The notes under the pieces are model-generated. The model ran no database searches. It had not been told where the DNA came from and saw only the letters and a program-made list of their open reading frames with translations. Position numbers and translations under genes: made by a program. A DNA stretch of 23,937 bases. Source: JANYJA01 sp038229055 (GTDB lineage Bacteria > Acidobacteriota > Terriglobia > Bryobacterales > Bryobacteraceae). The stretch covers positions 1-23,937 of the forward strand of contig JBBROU010000083.1 of assembly GCA_038229055.1 (NCBI GenBank), given 5' to 3'. Below, one piece after another: positions 15,912 to 23,813 of the stretch (position 1 is the stretch's first letter; each line of letters starts with the position of its first letter).

Positions 15912-18016
15912 TTTCCAGCCGCATCCGAATTTTTGCCGTCCTGATCTGCGGTGCCGGACTCCTGCCGGCGCAGTCCCGGCTTTCAGTGCCGACCTCGCCC
16001 AAGGACCTGAAGTACCCCCCCTTGCGCGCGGTGAAGATTCCCGACATCACGACGGTTACTCTACCCAACGGGATGCAGCTTTCGCTGCTGGAGAATCACG
16101 AACTGCCGCTGGTGCGCGGCTCGGCTTTGATCCGCACAGGGAACCTGTTCGATCCGGCGGACAAGATTGGCCTGGCGACGATGACCGGCATAACGATGCG
16201 CTCCGGGGGCACGCGCGCGAAGACCGGCGACCAGCTTGATGAGGAGCTAGAGAACGTCGCTGCCTCGGTGGAGTCTACCATCTCTGAAACGTTCGGATCG
16301 GTAAGCTTCTCGGCGTTGAAGGAAAATACCGACGAAGTGCTGGGGGTGTTTCACGACGTGCTGACGAATCCCGAGTTCCGCGAGGACCGCATCGAACTGG
16401 CCAGGAATCAGCTCCGGAGCGGCATTTCGCGCCGAAATGACGACGTCGGCGGGATCGCGTCTCGCGAGTTCAGCAATCTTCTATATGGCCGGGACAATCC
16501 GTACGGCTGGGAGATGGAGTATGCGACGGTGGCCAAGATCCAGCGCCCGGATCTGCAGGCGTTCTACAAGCGATATTTCTTTCCGGCAAACACGGTGCTG
16601 GCGATCCAAGGTGATTTTTCAGCGCCGGAGATGCGCGCCAAGATTGAAAAACTTTTTTCGGATTGGGACGTGAAGCAGCCGCCCGTTCCCCCTTTCCCCC
16701 AGGTAAGCGAGAAGACGTCTCCCGGCTTATACATGGCGACGAAAGCCGATGTGACGCAGACTTCGTTCGTGATTGGACAGCGCGCCGGCACGCTGCGCGA
16801 CAAGGACTATCCGGCGCTCGAAGTGATGGCGGACATTCTGGGCGGCGGATTCCGGAGCCGGCTGTTTCAGCGCGTGCGCACGCAGCTCGGCTACGCTTAT
16901 GAGATCTCCGCCGTTTGGGGTGCGGCTTACGATCACCCCGGCGCGTTCGAAATTGCGGGCAGCACCAAGAGTCTTTCAACGACAGAAGCGATTAAAGTTG
17001 TGAACGAAGAGATCGCCCGGATCCGCGCGGGCGAGGTGAGCGCCGACGAACTCGAAACGGCGAAACAGACCGTGGTGAACAGCTTTGTGTTCAACTTCGA
17101 CACGCCTTCAAAAACGCTGAACCGCCTGATTCGTTATCAATACTACGGGTATCCGAACGATTTCATTTTTCAATATCAAAAAGCCGTGGCGGCCGTGACA
17201 CGCGCGGATATTCTGCGTGTGGCGAAGCAATATATCGACCCCAAGAATCTGATTGTGGTCGCCGTGGGAAATCCCAAAGACTTCGGTGAGCCGATGACGC
17301 AGCTCGGCACGGTGAATCCGCTCGATATTACGATTCCCGAACCGAAGGCGGAAACGACGGCTTCGGACGAAGCGTCGCTTGAAAAGGGTAAACAGATTTT
17401 GCATCGCGCTCAGCAAGCCATGGGAGGAGCCGACAAACTGGCCGGCATTAAAGATGTGGAGACGCACTCGGAAGCGCAACTGCAGCGCGGAAATATGAAG
17501 CTGGCGCAGACCACACAATGGGCCGCGCCGTCGAGCTTCCGCCAGACGAACACCATGCCGATGGGAAGTGTGACGATGTTTTCCGACGGGAAGTCCGGAT
17601 GGGGCGCGAGCCCTCAGGGCAGCGGACCGATACCCGAGGCGCAGATGAAGCAGATGCGGTCGGAAATATTCCGCGTGTTCGTGCCCTTGCTGCTGAGCGA
17701 TCGCGCGCCGGACCGGACCGTGAATGCCGTCGCGGAAAACGGTGTTGAGATTACCGATAAGAGCGGGAACTCGGTTCGCGTTTTTATGGATCCCGCGACC
17801 GGGTTACCGGCGAGAGAGACGTATCAATCGGTTCAACCGCAAGGTCCTCCGGCCAGCGTGGAGCAGGTATTCAGCGATTACGCTCCGGTAGACGGTCTGC
17901 AACTTCCCCGCAAGGTGGCCATCACCCAGAACGGGCAGAAATTCGCCGATATCGCGATCCAAAGCTACAAAATTAATTCCGGGTTGAAGCCCGAAGAACT
18001 CAGCAAGAAACCATGA
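15908..18016 (+). CDS. M16 family non-catalytic subunit fused to LolA-like domain
   Basis: 702 residues from GTG 15908, with a signal peptide (MISSRIRIFAVLICGAGLLPAQ). Residues ~45-470 are two M16 domains. Where the catalytic partner has HMFEH this protein has TMTGI (Thr91, Gly94, Ile95 replace His, Glu, His), so it cannot bind zinc there. The second domain keeps the R/Y substrate-side features (FRSRLFQRVRTQLGYAYEIS). From about residue 485 there is an extra domain (EKGKQILHRAQQAMGGADKL to the end), beta-rich and similar in layout to LolA/RseB-type lipoprotein-binding folds and to the next gene product. The fusion suggests the peptidase acts with lipoproteins or hydrophobic peptides in the envelope; that is inference. 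Confidence 0.9.
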   Translation: MISSRIRIFAVLICGAGLLPAQSRLSVPTSPKDLKYPPLRAVKIPDITTVTLPNGMQLSLLENHELPLVRGSALIRTGNLFDPADKIGLATMTGITMRSGGTRAKTGDQLDEELENVAASVESTISETFGSVSFSALKENTDEVLGVFHDVLTNPEFREDRIELARNQLRSGISRRNDDVGGIASREFSNLLYGRDNPYGWEMEYATVAKIQRPDLQAFYKRYFFPANTVLAIQGDFSAPEMRAKIEKLFSDWDVKQPPVPPFPQVSEKTSPGLYMATKADVTQTSFVIGQRAGTLRDKDYPALEVMADILGGGFRSRLFQRVRTQLGYAYEISAVWGAAYDHPGAFEIAGSTKSLSTTEAIKVVNEEIARIRAGEVSADELETAKQTVVNSFVFNFDTPSKTLNRLIRYQYYGYPNDFIFQYQKAVAAVTRADILRVAKQYIDPKNLIVVAVGNPKDFGEPMTQLGTVNPLDITIPEPKAETTASDEASLEKGKQILHRAQQAMGGADKLAGIKDVETHSEAQLQRGNMKLAQTTQWAAPSSFRQTNTMPMGSVTMFSDGKSGWGASPQGSGPIPEAQMKQMRSEIFRVFVPLLLSDRAPDRTVNAVAENGVEITDKSGNSVRVFMDPATGLPARETYQSVQPQGPPASVEQVFSDYAPVDGLQLPRKVAITQNGQKFADIAIQSYKINSGLKPEELSKKP

Positions 18017-18816
18017 CGCGCAGATGCTTCGCGAGTCTGGCGGCCGCGCCGTTTCTGCATGCCGACTCCAGCCAGGAGCGCGGACGCAAACTGGTTGAGG
18101 ACACGGTGGCGGCTCTGGGCGGCGGGGCTTTCCGCAGCATGAACAACCGCCTGGCGACGGGTCGCGCGTACTCGTTTTATCGCGAACAACTTTCGGGGCT
18201 TTCCATCGCGCGGATCTACACGCAATATCTTCCGCACCCCGACGGGCCGCCGCCGGGTTTCTTTGGAATTCGCGAAAAGCAGGTATTCGGGAAAAAGCAG
18301 GACACTTCGGTTCTGTTCCGGGAAGACCAGGGTTTCGATGTGACGTTTCGCGGCGCGCGGCCTCTACCCGATACGATGGTCGCCCGCTTCAAAGACTCCA
18401 CGCTGCACGATTTTTTCTACCTTTTGCGGCAACGGCTCGGCGAACCGGGACTCAGCTTCGAGTCGCAGGGCGAGGAGGTAAGGGAGAATCAGCAGGTGCA
18501 GATTCTGGATGTGTTCGATGCCGATCAGCGCAACATTACGGTGTACATCAGCCGATCGACGCACCTTCCGGTGAGCCAGAAGTTCTACCGCCAGGAGCCT
18601 GTCACGAAGGATCGTCTGGAAGAAGTGACGCGTTGGTCGAAGTACCGGGACATCGGCGGAGGCGTGATGTGGCCCCTGGATATCCAGCGCGAGCGTGACA
18701 CCGAGAAGGTGTTTGAGCTCTATGCCGAGTCGGTGACTCTGAACAACAAATTTTCAGAGAGCCTTTTCACGCTTCCTTCGGGCATCAAGATCCTGAAAAA
18801 AGAGGATGGCCGCTAG
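18013..18816 (+). CDS. LolA-like exported protein
   Basis: 267 residues from ATG 18013, overlapping the preceding stop (ATGA). The N-terminus MTRRCFASLAAAPFLHADS has a twin-Arg pair and a short hydrophobic stretch, so export is likely, perhaps by Tat. The body is GRKLVEDTVAALGGGAFRSM, several beta strands with FYREQLSGLSIARIY and TVYISRSTHLPVSQKFYRQE, and YRDIGGGVMWPLDIQRERD. This layout matches the outer-membrane lipoprotein-sorting (LolA-like) superfamily as seen in acidobacteria. It is paralogous in arrangement to the C-terminal domain of the upstream M16 protein. It is third in the M16 operon. Its stop overlaps the stop of the sensor kinase on the other strand by four bases. Confidence 0.78.
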   Translation: MTRRCFASLAAAPFLHADSSQERGRKLVEDTVAALGGGAFRSMNNRLATGRAYSFYREQLSGLSIARIYTQYLPHPDGPPPGFFGIREKQVFGKKQDTSVLFREDQGFDVTFRGARPLPDTMVARFKDSTLHDFFYLLRQRLGEPGLSFESQGEEVRENQQVQILDVFDADQRNITVYISRSTHLPVSQKFYRQEPVTKDRLEEVTRWSKYRDIGGGVMWPLDIQRERDTEKVFELYAESVTLNNKFSESLFTLPSGIKILKKEDGR

Positions 18817-20120
18817 GCGGTGGGCAGTTCCATTTCGACCAGCAGCCCAGGATACCGATTGACGGCGCGGAGACTGCCGCGATGCAGTTCGACGGCGCGA
18901 CGGGCGATCGAGAGACCTAATCCGACACCGCCGCTATTGCGGTCGCGATCGGTTTCGACGCGGTAGAACGGCTCGAAGATGCGGCCGAGCGCCGCTTCCG
19001 GCACGCCAGGACCGGAATCGCGAATCACAATGCCGGCGTGTTCGCCATTCAGCCGCAGGAGCACGTTGACTTCGCATCCCGCGGGTGAATAGCGAATCGC
19101 GTTTCGCAGGATATTTTCGGCGGCGCGGCGCAGCAACTCAGGGTCGCCATTCACCGTGGGCTGGGCATCCGCCGCATAGGCGATCCGACAGCCGTGGGCG
19201 TCGGCTTCAATACGGCAATCCTCCACAATGCGTTCGAGCAACTCGTAGAGTGCGATCGGCTCGCGCCGCAGCGATGCCGGGTCACCCTCGGCGCGCGTTA
19301 CCTGAAGCAGCTCGCTGACGAGGGCGTTGAGCCGCTCGGCTTCGCGCTCGATGCGATTGAGCTGCAGATCGGGGGATTCGTGGCCGCGCGCGAGTTCGAT
19401 CGCGACGTTCAGACGCGCCAGGGGAGAGCGGAGCTCGTGCGAGATATCGAGCAACAATCGGCGTTCGGCATCGAGGAGCGTCTGGATGCGAAGCGCCATT
19501 TTGTCGAAGGTGCGGGTTAACTGGCCGAGCTCATCGCGCCGCTTGGATTCTACACGAGCGGCGAAATCTCCCTGGCCAAAACGCTCCAGAGTCTTCTGCA
19601 ATTTCCGCAGCGGCGAGGTTAAGTGCAGAGCCAGGGCGTAACAGAGCAGGACGACGGCGAGCAATATCCACAGGCTTTGGGGGGCGATCAGCCAGAACAC
19701 CATATTCTGCTGCGGGATCAACAGGAGCCACCAGTATTTGCCATCGGGCGCACCGAACGGCAACACTGCGCGGTTACGGCGGAAGAAGGGCAGCGCTCGT
19801 CCGAACACGGAGAACGGCCGGCGCGCTTTCTGAATCACTTCCGACCAGTCCTGGCCGGTCAGAACATCGCGGCCGTTGGAATCGGTAAGCACGCCTTCGG
19901 CCTCCGCGCCTTCGCGGACGCGCTGCAAAAAGACTCCCAGCCCCTCGCGGCCTCCCGCTTCATAGGCGTGGCGCGCCTCGGCAAGCTGGAACGAAAGCAG
20001 GCGCGAGATGGGCAACTGCCGGGAGGCGAAATTCAGCGTGGAAATCGCGATGGAACCGACGAAAGTCACGCCCACCGTGGCCAAAAACCACAGCAGGATT
20101 TTGGCGAACAGCGATCTCAC
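18813..20120 (-). CDS. Sensor histidine kinase (CpxA-like)
   Basis: 435 residues. First membrane helix at about 7-28, a periplasmic sensor part at ~29-140, second helix at ~143-166. A HAMP linker follows (SPLRKLQKTLERFGQGDFAA), then the dimerisation/phosphate domain with His228 in LLLDISHELRSPLARLNVAI. The ATPase has the N box (ENILRNAIRYSP), DSGPGVPE (G1) and GGVGLGLSIA (G2). It should autophosphorylate His228 and pass the phosphate to the regulator encoded directly upstream, with ATGA coupling. Layout and motif wording resemble CpxA/EnvZ-type kinases, which sense envelope conditions; the actual signal is unknown. It converges on the LolA-like gene with overlapping stops. Confidence 0.95.
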   Translation of the reverse strand: MRSLFAKILLWFLATVGVTFVGSIAISTLNFASRQLPISRLLSFQLAEARHAYEAGGREGLGVFLQRVREGAEAEGVLTDSNGRDVLTGQDWSEVIQKARRPFSVFGRALPFFRRNRAVLPFGAPDGKYWWLLLIPQQNMVFWLIAPQSLWILLAVVLLCYALALHLTSPLRKLQKTLERFGQGDFAARVESKRRDELGQLTRTFDKMALRIQTLLDAERRLLLDISHELRSPLARLNVAIELARGHESPDLQLNRIEREAERLNALVSELLQVTRAEGDPASLRREPIALYELLERIVEDCRIEADAHGCRIAYAADAQPTVNGDPELLRRAAENILRNAIRYSPAGCEVNVLLRLNGEHAGIVIRDSGPGVPEAALGRIFEPFYRVETDRDRNSGGVGLGLSIARRAVELHRGSLRAVNRYPGLLVEMELPTA

Positions 20121-20818
20121 TCGGCCGCGCCCTCTTCGGAGCTCTCCTGGGGACTGGCGCAGAACTGATAGCCGACGCCGCGAATGGTCTTGATCAGAGG
20201 CTTGTCGCCCTCCAGCTTCCGGCGCAGATGGCTGACGTGCATATCGATGGAGCGATCGAAGGGTGTGGCTTTGCGGTTATACATTTGCTCCATAAGGTCG
20301 TCGCGGGAGAGCACGCGCCCGGCGGCGCGCATGAGCATCTCCAGAATGTCGAATTCGAAGGTGGTCACCTCGACGGGTTGGCCCTGGCGAAGGACTTCAC
20401 GGTTGCCGGGATTGATGCGAATGCCATTTATCTCCAGCGCCCCGCCGGGGATCCTCGGCTTCTCGTAGCGCCGCAGAATGGCACGGATACGGGCGGTCAA
20501 TTCGCGCGGGTTGAAGGGTTTCGGCAGGTAATCGTCGGCCCCAAGTTCCAGGCCCACGATGCGGTCGGTATCTTCACCGCGCGCCGTCAGCATCAGCACC
20601 GGAACTTTACTTTGAGACCGTAGACGCCGCAGAATCTCGAAGCCATCGATGCCCGGCAGCATAACGTCGAGCACCACCAGATCCACTTCGCCGCGAAGCG
20701 CGCGCTCCAAGCCGCGGCGACCCTCGTGTTCGCATTCAACTTGGAACTGCACGCGTTCGAGGTATTCCTTCAGCAAAGAACATAACTCTGCGTCATCGTC
20801 GATAATCAGCAGGCGCAC
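20117..20818 (-). CDS. OmpR/PhoB-type response regulator (CpxR-like)
   Basis: 233 residues from GTG 20818. The receiver domain has the acidic pair in IIDDDAELC, phosphoacceptor Asp51 in LVVLDVMLPG, Thr78 in LMLTARG and Lys100 in DDYLPKPFNP. Residues ~127-225 form a winged-helix DNA-binding domain (EVTTFEFDILEMLMRAAGRV, DMHVSHLRRKLE, IRGVGYQF). It is a transcription factor activated by the sensor kinase whose ATG overlaps its stop. Nothing in the 230-bp upstream region could be identified as a binding site, so the regulon is unknown. Self-regulation is common for such pairs. Confidence 0.96.
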   Translation of the reverse strand: MRLLIIDDDAELCSLLKEYLERVQFQVECEHEGRRGLERALRGEVDLVVLDVMLPGIDGFEILRRLRSQSKVPVLMLTARGEDTDRIVGLELGADDYLPKPFNPRELTARIRAILRRYEKPRIPGGALEINGIRINPGNREVLRQGQPVEVTTFEFDILEMLMRAAGRVLSRDDLMEQMYNRKATPFDRSIDMHVSHLRRKLEGDKPLIKTIRGVGYQFCASPQESSEEGAAE

Positions 20819-21046
20819 GGCTCGAATGTAGCACGCCCGGGCGGGAGGGGATCTGTTGCGTGAGCATTCACACAGCCGACAGGAGACAGAAGGAGCATAC
20901 CGGATTTAGAGTGAAGGAATGGCTGATCATTCCGACAAAAAATGCGCGAACGCCGCATGTAATTGCGTTGCAGCGAAGGATAGTAAGTACTGCGGCGCCT
21001 CTTGCGAATCCAAGGCCCACACTCAGGACATCGTGTGCAGTTGCGA
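20819..21046. other. Intergenic region before response regulator
   Basis: 228 bp between the regulator start and the glycosyltransferase stop. It should hold the promoter of the two-component pair. A plus-strand frame from GTG 20860 follows a GGAGG-like site, but its 79 residues look like no known protein and it runs into the glycosyltransferase; I do not call it. No hairpin terminator was recognised. Confidence 0.4.
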
Positions 21047-22136
21047 TCACGCCGGGTGCGCGGCGACAGCGACCGCATAAGCTTCGTAGACCTTTCTGAA
21101 GACGCGATCCCATGACGCCTCGGCGGCCAAGCGCCGCGCATTGAGCGCCATGGCGCGGTGCAGTCCGGGGTTGCCGATCAGTTCAGCGACGCGCTCGATG
21201 AAGGCGTCGCCGGTGGCGGCAACGAATCCCGATGCGCCATGGTCGACGATAAATTTGGGGCCGCCAGCGTCCGTGACCACGGCGGGAACGCCGGAGGCGA
21301 GAGCTTCCAGGACGACGTTCCCGAAAGTATCCGTGCGGCTTGGGAAGGCGAACAGATCCATATTGGCGTAAGCCGCGGCGAGAGCCTCGCCGCGCAGGAC
21401 TCCAAGGAAATCGGCGTGGTCAAATTCGTGTTTAGCCATTCCTTTTCGCTGCCGTCGCCTGCGATCAAAAAGCGAAACGCGATGATGCCGCGGCTGAGCA
21501 AAGCACTCTCCAACGTGGCGAGGAATCGGACGTTTTTTTCGGGAGTGATCCGGCCGACATAGCCAATTCGAAACACGCCATCGTTCAGCGTCCGCTTGGC
21601 TGGATCATAGAGACGCAGGTCGACCCCACGCTTCATGAGAAAAGTCGGGCGGCCAGAATCAGGTCTTCGCTGGCATCGCACAGGGCGCGGTTCATGCCGT
21701 CCGGCAATGAGGCCAGCATCTTTTGAAGACGCCGCGCACCGAACTCGTGCAGGTTCGTGTGCCATGAGATTACCAGGGGCAGCTTGAGCAAGCGCGCCAG
21801 GAACGCACCCAGTTCGCTGACATCGCCGGGACTCACGACGTGGATGACGTTGGGTCGGAACAGATCGATCTCCTTGCGCAACATTTGGATGTGCCGCCAC
21901 AGCACGGGATCGTGAAGCAACCCGTGATCGAGGCCAAATGACAGTGCGCCGCGTTTCAGGATTAAGTGCGTGACCGAGCCGAATTCCGCGCGCTCATCGG
22001 CTTCGCCCGCGCAAACGCAGAGGAACGGCAGGTTCTGGCGGCCGGCGTAAGCTTGGAGTTCCCGGCTGGTGAGCGCGACGCCGTTGATCTTGTCGAAAGT
22101 GTCGGTGAGGAAGGCGACGCGCGGGGTGGCTTGCAT
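21047..22136 (-). pseudogene. GT4-family glycosyltransferase, disrupted by frame breaks and internal deletion
   Basis: The protein starts at ATG 22136 (MQATPRVAFLTDTFDKINGV). Frame one gives the N-terminal half (LVISWHTNLHEFGARRLQKM) down to about 21660. Frame two, from about 21670, gives SGRPTFLMKRGVDLRLYDP and GYVGRITPEKNVRFLATLE to about 21437. Frame three gives HADFLGVLRGEALAAAYANM and the E-x7-E sugar-nucleotide site (FPSRTDTFGNVVLEALASG) to the stop at 21047. The second break is explained by one missing A in an A run (CTAAACAC). At the first break, compared with my recollection of this family, about 25-35 residues between LPDGMNRAL and SGRP are missing. An intact enzyme would add a sugar (often mannose) to a lipid or polysaccharide acceptor. 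It is probably inactive, unless the assembly is wrong. Confidence 0.8.
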
Positions 22137-22157
22137 GTGGCTACTGGATGTGGCTAC
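22135..22157. promoter_or_regulatory. Direct repeat between divergent glycosyltransferase and Phd/VapC genes
   Basis: ATGTGGCTAC occurs at 22135-22144 and again at 22148-22157, a 13-bp period, between the divergent starts of the glycosyltransferase and the antitoxin. Phd/VapC operons are usually repressed by the antitoxin or complex at sites just before the start, so this pair is a candidate operator. No test of binding is possible from sequence. Confidence 0.3.
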
Positions 22158-22160
22158 AAT

Positions 22161-22268
22161 GTGGGTGTGGAGATCGGGGTGGGTGTGGAGATCGGGGTGG
22201 GTATGGAAATGGGGGTGGGTATGGAAATGGGGGTGGGTATGGAAATGGGGGTGGGTATGGAAATCGGA
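22161..22268 (+). repeat. 18-bp minisatellite, six copies, spanning antitoxin start region
   Basis: Units start at 22161, 22179, 22197, 22215, 22233 and 22251. The first two read GTGGGTGTGGAGATCGGG, the next three GTGGGTATGGAAATGGGG, the last GTGGGTATGGAAATCGGA. The period is six codons, so the antitoxin frame stays open through all copies (V-G-[VM]-E-[IM]-G). Every copy has an in-frame GTG or ATG behind a G-rich run. The plus strand has repeated runs of three to five G. The last copy merges with the native start of the Phd domain, so the array looks like duplication of that start. Confidence 0.95.
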
Positions 22269-22514
22269 GTGAGGGAAGCGAAGACCAGCCTGTCGAAGCT
22301 TCTCGAGAAGGTGAAGGAAGGCGAAGAGGTGTACGTGACAAATCGCGGAGTGAGGGTTGCAAAGATCATCCCTGCACCTGAGGCTACCACTCCGTTGCGC
22401 GGATTCGGCGCGTGGGCCGGCAAAGTGAATCTTTATCCGGGCTGGGATTCGCCCAAAGAAGACAAACGCATCGAGGACATGTTCGAAGATCTTGATAGCC
22501 CCGAATACAAGTGA
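22257..22514 (+). CDS. Phd/YefM-type antitoxin
   Basis: 85 residues from ATG 22257: IGVREAKTSLSKLLEKVKEG and EEVYVTNRGVRVAKIIPAP are the classic Phd/YefM N-terminal DNA-binding fold. A variable acidic tail (DSPKEDKRIEDMFEDLDSPE) is expected to bind and block the VapC toxin. The frame stays open upstream through the 18-bp repeat, so ATGs at 22239, 22221 and 22203 or GTGs at 22185 and 22167 could each give a longer N-terminus with extra V-G-M-E-M-G units. I choose 22257 because it fits the family start. The stop overlaps the toxin GTG (GTGA). Antitoxins of this type usually repress their own operon. Confidence 0.88.
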   Translation: MEIGVREAKTSLSKLLEKVKEGEEVYVTNRGVRVAKIIPAPEATTPLRGFGAWAGKVNLYPGWDSPKEDKRIEDMFEDLDSPEYK

Positions 22515-22888
22515 AAGCATTGCTGGACACCAATGCGTTCGTACGGTGGCGAACGGGCAGCGTGGTCCCGACCGCCGTGCGACGCTTGATGGGACGACCT
22601 GAGCTGGAAGTTCTCATCAGCATCGTTACTGCCTGGGAGATCGCCATGAAGACTGCTCTCGGGATCAGCGCCAACGACGTTGAATCTGCGATTGTGCAAA
22701 CAGGTGCGAGTGTTCTGCCGATCAAGTTTGCACATTTGAATGAGCTTTCGACGATGCCCACTTTTCGGAACCATCGCGATCCATTTGATCGTTTGCTGAT
22801 CGCGCAAGCGCTGGCCGAGAACGTTCCTATCGTCAGCAGCGACACGAGATTTAGCGGCTACAAGCGCTTGCGCGTGATCTGGGATTAG
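22511..22888 (+). CDS. VapC-type PIN domain toxin
   Basis: 125 residues from GTG 22511. PIN-domain acidic residues are all present: Asp6 in ALLDTNAF, Glu43 in VTAWEIAMK, Asp90/Asp93 in HRDPFDRLLIAQA and Asp111 in VSSDTRF. VapC toxins are Mg-dependent ribonucleases that cleave specific tRNA or rRNA and stop growth when the antitoxin is lost. The gene overlaps the Phd antitoxin by four bases. The order antitoxin-toxin and the Phd partner match the Phd-VapC pairings common in soil bacteria and cyanobacteria. It ends one base from the stop of the transglutaminase-like gene on the other strand. It appears intact. Confidence 0.93.
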   Translation: MKALLDTNAFVRWRTGSVVPTAVRRLMGRPELEVLISIVTAWEIAMKTALGISANDVESAIVQTGASVLPIKFAHLNELSTMPTFRNHRDPFDRLLIAQALAENVPIVSSDTRFSGYKRLRVIWD

Positions 22889-22889
22889 T

Positions 22890-23813
22890 TCAGAACCGGC
22901 GTACAACTACCGTGCCGTCGAGTCTCTTCGAAATGTCGATGGGGTCGCCAACCGATACTTCATTCGGATCCACTTGATAGGCCCACACTTCAAATTTGGT
23001 TAGCCGCGCCTCGCCATAGATTGTCGAGAACGCGGCATCCACGGCGTCCATGCCGCAGGCGATATTCACGCGGCCGATGCGCGGCTGATTGAAACGGGGG
23101 TCAAACGTGTACCAGTGGCCGAGGAACACATCCAGGTAGGCGTGGAAATCCATCGGGGACCCCTCATCGACGAAGCCGATGTCGGGTAGATAGCCGGTTA
23201 CATAACGCGCGGGAATATTGAACGTTCGGCACAGTGCGACCGCGGTATGAGCAAAGTCGCGGCATACGCCGAAACCGCGCGCGATGATCTCCGAGGCGGA
23301 GATATCGGGGCGGCCCGAGCCGAAGCGGTATTCGATGTTATTGTGCAGCCAATCGCAGATCGCCTGCACGCGCTCGGCGCCTTGCCGGTACTGGCTGAAG
23401 TGCTGCCACGCGAAATCCATCAACTTGTCGGAGTCGCAGTAACGGCTGGGCAGCGTGTAGCGCAGAATCGAGACGGGCAGGCGGTCGACGGGAAGATACT
23501 CATCGCGCAGACGCGTGTTCTCATATTCGGAGGTCACCGCTACCAAAGCGTCGTGTTGGATCACATTGCGGCCAGGCTTCAACATGACGCGGTCGACCAC
23601 ATTACCGTGCGAGTCGATCTCTTCGTGGGCAACCAGCGAGGGGTGAAATTTGAGGATCTCGCTCTCGATGCGGTGCGAGGGCATTCTGCGGGGGCGGAGC
23701 ACCATCATGGAGGGCGTCGTCATCGAGGTTTCGTAAACGAGCTCACAGCCGATCCGCAGCGTGATGTCGGGCTCGGGATGTTCAAATGGCAATTGCACAA
23801 TTGCGGGGATCAT
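22890..23813 (-). CDS. Transglutaminase-like cysteine peptidase family protein
   Basis: 307 residues from ATG 23813. An N-terminal beta-rich domain (residues ~15-115, with ITLRIGCELVYET and SEYENTRLRDEYLP) is followed by a transglutaminase-core domain. The catalytic triad is visible: Cys184 in GFGVCRDFAH, His224 in MDFHAYLDVF and Asp238 in YTFDPRFNQP. Proteins of this layout are annotated as transglutaminase-like; most bacterial ones are thought to be proteases or amidases, and the substrate is unknown. There is no signal peptide, so it is cytosolic. Its ATG overlaps the stop of a fumarase/aspartase-family gene (ATGA), an unexpected partner. Confidence 0.93.
   Translation of the reverse strand: MIPAIVQLPFEHPEPDITLRIGCELVYETSMTTPSMMVLRPRRMPSHRIESEILKFHPSLVAHEEIDSHGNVVDRVMLKPGRNVIQHDALVAVTSEYENTRLRDEYLPVDRLPVSILRYTLPSRYCDSDKLMDFAWQHFSQYRQGAERVQAICDWLHNNIEYRFGSGRPDISASEIIARGFGVCRDFAHTAVALCRTFNIPARYVTGYLPDIGFVDEGSPMDFHAYLDVFLGHWYTFDPRFNQPRIGRVNIACGMDAVDAAFSTIYGEARLTKFEVWAYQVDPNEVSVGDPIDISKRLDGTVVVRRF

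Noticed and set aside
20860..21099. 79-residue plus-strand frame after a GGAGG-like site
   Set aside because: No recognisable fold, and it runs antisense into the end of the glycosyltransferase gene; the ribosome-site match alone is weak.
22161..22268. Possible CRISPR-like repeat array
   Set aside because: The units are directly adjacent with no spacers, 18 bp long and in frame with a gene, so it is a minisatellite.
22141..22520. Histidine-rich repeat protein on the minus strand (F-H-T-H-P-H repeats)
   Set aside because: It is the complement of the 18-bp minisatellite and of the Phd antitoxin, open only as an upstream extension of the glycosyltransferase frame; the enzyme's natural start is 22136.
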